A DNA stretch of 32,249 nt, taken from the NCBI GenBank assembly GCA_934464775.1, contig CAKSKG010000024.1, forward strand, positions 1 through 32,249, written 5' to 3'. A model generated the notes under the pieces. The model made no database searches and was not told the DNA's origin. It saw only the letters and a list, made by a program, of their open reading frames with translations. Within the stretch, counting starts at the first letter, position 1; each line of letters opens with the position of its first letter. Positions 29,704 through 32,249 of the stretch are shown piece by piece. The position numbers and the translations under genes are program-made. The stretch comes from an uncultured Oscillospiraceae bacterium. GTDB lineage: Bacteria; Bacillota; Clostridia; Oscillospirales; Ruminococcaceae.

Positions 29704-30558
29704 TTATGCACCCACAAACAGAGCCGAAAGCTGGAATCCGAAAATTCCCACTGCGCAGACTATGCTTCCCGCAAGGTTAAGTCCTGTTGGACGGGCCGTC
29801 TTTTTGAAAAGATCTATGATAAGGATAGTTACCAGTATCATAGGCGGAATAAATGAATCGTTTGTAAGGCTTATGGCAATAACCGCATTTTCAAGCATAA
29901 GACCCAGCGCATTCGGGATCTTCGCAAGGGCAACTATTGCGGTTTCCTTTGGCTTTTCCTTAACAAGACCGATGATACCCGATTTTGGAGCAAGCACAAC
30001 GGCAAGAAGTATAAGTGCCATGAAAAGCGCCATGTCCGAGGAAATGCAGCCTTCCTTGTTTATCCATGTAACTGCGATGCCGTAGCCGTATCTTGAAAGG
30101 AGATATAATACAAGGGGAACAACTATCTTCTTATAATTTACGGTCTTTCTTCCCGAACGTGCGATGAGGATAAGTCCCGCTGCGGTTATTGCAATGAAAA
30201 GTATCTTTACAACCGAAAAGCTTGCTTTTCCAAGGAAAACATCGGTGAAATATGACATGAACAGGCATATTCCGAGCCATGCCTTTAATTCAAATGCGGA
30301 CATATCCACAAGTATTTTTGCGGACATCTGAAATTCCAGCAGCTTTGAGATGAAAAGAAGTATGATGAACAAAAACGAAAGCGGCGTTGCATGAAATGTT
30401 CTGTCCGAAAAGGGAAGTGTGAAAAGCATAAAAAATGACGTTGCCGCAGCCATTATAAATGTCATCTGACTGCCGTTCATTCCCGCCTTTGTGACGGCGT
30501 ATTTGTCATTCAGCGATGTGATAGTGTAGCACAGCACTACAAGAAGCATAAGTACCAT
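29704..30558 (-). CDS. DMT-superfamily (EamA-like) transporter
   Basis: A 284-residue membrane protein with about ten hydrophobic helices and very short loops, from an N-terminal VLMLLVVLCYTITSLNDKYAV to a final IVCAVGIFGFQLSALFVGA. Size, helix count and the internal two-times-five arrangement fit drug/metabolite transporters of the EamA type; the first repeat keeps the short basic loops (INDKYAV-like, KAWLG). Substrate unknown; such carriers export amino acids, sugars or drugs. Its own promoter and possible AraC-type sites lie upstream, and the AraC gene precedes it on the same strand, so it is probably the target of that regulator. Confidence 0.82.
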   Translation of the reverse strand: MVLMLLVVLCYTITSLNDKYAVTKAGMNGSQMTFIMAAATSFFMLFTLPFSDRTFHATPLSFLFIILLFISKLLEFQMSAKILVDMSAFELKAWLGICLFMSYFTDVFLGKASFSVVKILFIAITAAGLILIARSGRKTVNYKKIVVPLVLYLLSRYGYGIAVTWINKEGCISSDMALFMALILLAVVLAPKSGIIGLVKEKPKETAIVALAKIPNALGLMLENAVIAISLTNDSFIPPMILVTILIIDLFKKTARPTGLNLAGSIVCAVGIFGFQLSALFVGA

Positions 30559-30581
30559 AATAATTCATTTCTCCATAGTCC

Positions 30582-30674
30582 TCGGCATATGCCGATATTT
30601 TTCTTTATATGCTTATTAAATTATATGGTTTTTCTTCTTGTAAAGCAAGAGCATATAATGACCACTTTATATGC
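30582..30674 (-). promoter_or_regulatory. Promoter and likely AraC-binding sites before the transporter gene
   Basis: On the minus strand, TTGCTT (30643-30648), 17 nt, TATAAT (30620-30625). CTTTATATGC occurs on the plus strand at 30603-30612 and again at 30665-30674, with a related inverted copy GCATATAATG at 30651-30660, so the sites bracket the promoter. A separate perfect 14-bp palindrome TCGGCATATGCCGA is at 30582-30595 in the leader. Confidence 0.65.
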
Positions 30675-30688
30675 AAAATGTCGCATTT

Positions 30689-31549
30689 TTATAATTTTGC
30701 CGTTTTTCTGTATTTTCCCGGAGAAATTTTATAATAGCTTTTAAATGCGGAGGTGAAATATTCCTGCGATGAATAGCCCAGCCGTTCGGAAATTTCCGAA
30801 AGAGAAAGGGTATCATCGGCAAGGAGCAGCTGTGCGGCGGACATTCTTGCCTGCGTCTTTTTTTGGCTGAAGCTGCTGCCGTAATATTTCCGAATCAGCC
30901 GCTGTGTCTGCCTCATGCTTAGTCCGAGCCGCTGCGATAACTCTTCAAGGCAGGCGGTGCGGTATTCGTACAGAAAATATTCCTCCATTGTAAGGCTGGT
31001 GCGCTCAAATGTATTTGATGAAAATTCGCTTTTGTACGGCGAGCTTTTTATGTAATTCCTTGCAATTGAAATAACAGCTTCGGAAAATAACAGCCGAAGC
31101 ATTTCCGTATAGCCATCGGAGCGGTTTTCCAGTTCCGAGAACAGCTTTCCGAACAGTATCATCAGCTCCTGCCTGTCCTGTCCTATCCAGAAGTCCTGCG
31201 ATAAAAACGCCGAAATTATATCATTTGAGTCGGAGCGTGCGGTTTCGTCCGTTTTGAGATAGATCCCGTATTCGTGCATTGGGTCATTTTTGTCGGTGAA
31301 CTGTGAGTGCGGCACAAGCGGCCCCGTAATATACAGCGTATTCGGAGTAAGCTCATACTCCGCACCGTTTACTTTCAGAAAGCCGTGTCCGTGGGAGATA
31401 TAATGGACCTCGTAGCAGCCGACGCCGTGGCTGTGGAGCGGAATGTTCCGTACCATTGTTGTTGAACTTATGTTTACAGCATGAAACATGAAGCCGTTTA
31501 TGCTGAATTTTATGTCAATATTTTTGAATACTTTATCTTCGGCATTCAT
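30689..31549 (-). CDS. AraC-family transcriptional regulator
   Basis: A 286-residue regulator. The N-terminal cupin-like sensing domain includes LHSHGVGCYEVHYISHGHGFLKVNG (metal- or sugar-type cupin pattern) and LTPNTLYITGPLVPHSQ. The C-terminal AraC domain has two helix-turn-helices: CLEELSQRLGLSMRQTQRLIRKYYGSSF and LSLSEISERLGYSSQEYFTSAFKSYYKISPGKYR, the second being the hallmark motif. The frame is open from 31615, but GGGGTGAT lies before ATG 31549 and the extension is unrelated to family sequences, so MNAEDK is taken as start. It precedes the DMT transporter gene on the same strand and probably activates it. The ligand is unknown. Confidence 0.92.
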   Translation of the reverse strand: MNAEDKVFKNIDIKFSINGFMFHAVNISSTTMVRNIPLHSHGVGCYEVHYISHGHGFLKVNGAEYELTPNTLYITGPLVPHSQFTDKNDPMHEYGIYLKTDETARSDSNDIISAFLSQDFWIGQDRQELMILFGKLFSELENRSDGYTEMLRLLFSEAVISIARNYIKSSPYKSEFSSNTFERTSLTMEEYFLYEYRTACLEELSQRLGLSMRQTQRLIRKYYGSSFSQKKTQARMSAAQLLLADDTLSLSEISERLGYSSQEYFTSAFKSYYKISPGKYRKTAKL

Positions 31550-31600
31550 GATATCACCCCGATAAATTAAGATTTTGCGACAGTTATCCGTGCAGATAAT

Positions 31601-31629
31601 ATTATAGCATATCAAATCAATTAATGCAA
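31601..31629 (-). promoter_or_regulatory. Promoter of the AraC gene
   Basis: On the minus strand, TTGCAT (31624-31629), 17 nt, TATAAT (31601-31606), about 50 nt before ATG 31549. Confidence 0.75.
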
Positions 31630-31635
31630 CATCGG

Positions 31636-31671
31636 ATAAAAAAGCGTGACAGTCAATAAGCTGTCACGCTT
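31636..31671 (-). terminator. Terminator facing the AraC promoter, downstream of IS remnants
   Basis: On the minus strand, AAGCGTGACAG (31661-31671) pairs perfectly with CTGTCACGCTT (31642-31652), loop of 8 nt, then six T. It insulates the AraC promoter from transcripts coming out of the transposase remnants. Confidence 0.85.
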
Positions 31672-31686
31672 AATAATATATTGATA

Positions 31687-31808
31687 GATTTACAATATAA
31701 GTGCAACACCCGAAAAAATAATAATGACACATAAAGCAACTCGTGTTATAATGGGAGTAACTACACAACCAGAAACAGGAGGAGCAATATGTGTCATTAC
31801 ACTCAGAA
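31687..31808 (+). mobile_element. 5' end remnant of an IS30-like insertion sequence (tentative)
   Basis: The segment starts with an IS30-type end (TTTACAATATAAGTGCAAC at 31689-31706 resembles the AAGTGCAAC ends of that family), then TATAAT (31747-31752), a strong AGGAGGAG site (31777-31784) and ATG 31789 followed by CHYTQ, like the start of IS30 transposases. The frame breaks after about six codons at the junction with IS5-like DNA, with TAG at 31819. A 12-bp inverted repeat TAATGACACATA/TATGTGTCATTA (31722-31733, 31788-31799) spans the leader and start codon. Confidence 0.5.
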
Positions 31809-31823
31809 CCCGTCCACATAGAA

Positions 31824-32045
31824 TCAAAATCTACGCAAAAGCGTGTGGATATGCGAAATAATACACATAGTTTCAGCGTGAACAGCTTTTATCTCATAGT
31901 CTTTTGAAAGGCGGCGTGAACCCTGAAACCATGAGAAAGTCCGTTCAACCTTCCAACGAAGAGGTTGAATTTCAAATGTGTTTTGAATTCTTGGAGATAT
32001 GTCAATCCGTATTATGGCTCTGCGAAAAAATCTCTGTAAAAACAA
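31824..32045 (-). pseudogene. C-terminal fragment of an IS5-family transposase
   Basis: About 60-73 codons of a DDE transposase tail: ISPRIQNTFEIQPLRWKVER then TFSWFQGSRRLSKDYE and SHIHTLLRRF before TGA. RW-x-VERTFSW and RRLSKDYE are IS5/IS427-group signatures; the conserved Glu of the DDE triad should be the Glu of VERTF. The N-terminal two thirds of the enzyme, including the two Asp residues, are missing, so it cannot transpose. The nominal start is a TTG with no ribosome site. Confidence 0.8.
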
Positions 32046-32145
32046 TCAACCGCAGAAAAATGACTTTGTGGTAAGAGCGGCTGATCGGTCGCTCTCTTTC
32101 CTTTTTCAGTATAAATTGAATACTGCCGTTTGTCAAGCTCCCGAT

Positions 32146-32198
32146 GCAAAATATCCTGATGCAACGGAGCGAAGCGCAGTGAAATCAGGATATTTTGC
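32146..32198. repeat. 15-bp inverted repeat, long hairpin
   Basis: GCAAAATATCCTGAT (32146-32160) and ATCAGGATATTTTGC (32184-32198) are perfect reverse complements around a 23-nt GC-rich centre containing GGAGCGAAGCG. There is no T run, so it is not a standard terminator; it may be a REP-like interspersed element next to the IS remnants. Confidence 0.7.
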
Positions 32199-32205
32199 GG
32201 CGGCA

Positions 32206-32249
32206 TCAGTTCAGCCTGTCCGGATACATTATCTCAAGCTCACCGAGCA
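32206..32249 (-). CDS. 3' end of a gene cut by the window edge
   Basis: On the minus strand the frame reads LGELEIMYPDRLN and stops with TGA at 32206-32208. The composition looks like a real protein tail, but 13 residues do not allow identification. The inverted repeat follows directly downstream. Confidence 0.4.
   Translation of the reverse strand, partial: LGELEIMYPDRLN

Noticed and set aside
32012..32206. Minus-strand 64-codon open frame beside the IS5 remnant
   Set aside because: It spans the long inverted repeat and intergenic sequence, overlaps the transposase fragment in another frame and resembles no family.
1..32249. CRISPR arrays, tRNA or rRNA genes
   Set aside because: No spaced direct repeats of CRISPR type and no tRNA or rRNA signature were seen by eye on either strand.

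Overview
The window looks like chromosomal DNA of a low-to-mid GC, Gram-positive clostridial bacterium, most like Ruminococcus and related Oscillospiraceae. This is inferred from AGGAG-type ribosome binding sites, an alpha/beta-type small acid-soluble spore protein gene, the style of the MATE, ABC and WYL proteins, and AT-rich intergenic regions with strong TTGACA/TATAAT promoters. No rRNA, tRNA or CRISPR array is visible, so the assignment stays at family level.

Left arm (1-8.0 kb): a serine recombinase gene overlaps an Mrr-type restriction endonuclease gene. A 1590-residue protein follows that joins a DnaQ-like exonuclease, a Cys-rich knuckle, a RecQ helicase and a UvrD-type helicase. A convergent AAA+ ATPase with a PD-(D/E)XK nuclease-like tail sits next to it. 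This is a compact nucleic-acid-processing block with the look of an antiviral or DNA-quality-control island. A spore protein gene follows.

Middle (8.5-19.2 kb): two regulatory circuits. The first is a TetR regulator co-transcribed with two alpha/beta hydrolases. A 14-bp operator, TTAGC-N4-GCTAA, lies in its promoter and recurs at four other places: before a membrane-protein gene broken by a 157-bp MITE-like element, before a 226-residue membrane protein, before an operon of an aminothiazoline-carboxylate-hydrolase-like protein plus a GNAT acetyltransferase, and in an orphan minus-strand promoter. The second is another TetR regulator with its own operator, GCATAAC-N3-GTTATGC, placed around its promoter and before an ABC exporter (ATPase plus FtsX-type permease carrying 19 heptad repeats beginning DG or EG).

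Right-centre (19.3-24.5 kb): the queuosine genes queA and tgt, a membrane-bound EAL phosphodiesterase with a degenerate GGDEF domain, and a deletion scar where the 3' halves of a divergent MATE transporter gene and a LysR regulator gene now abut.

Right arm (24.5-32.2 kb): a HEAT-repeat-like protein and two WYL-domain proteins form a minus-strand operon transcribed divergently from the RNA ligase gene rtcB, a candidate RNA-damage sensing and repair module. Then come a DMT-type transporter, an AraC regulator with likely binding-site repeats, and remnants of an IS30-like and an IS5-like element next to a long inverted repeat. Both window edges cut through genes.
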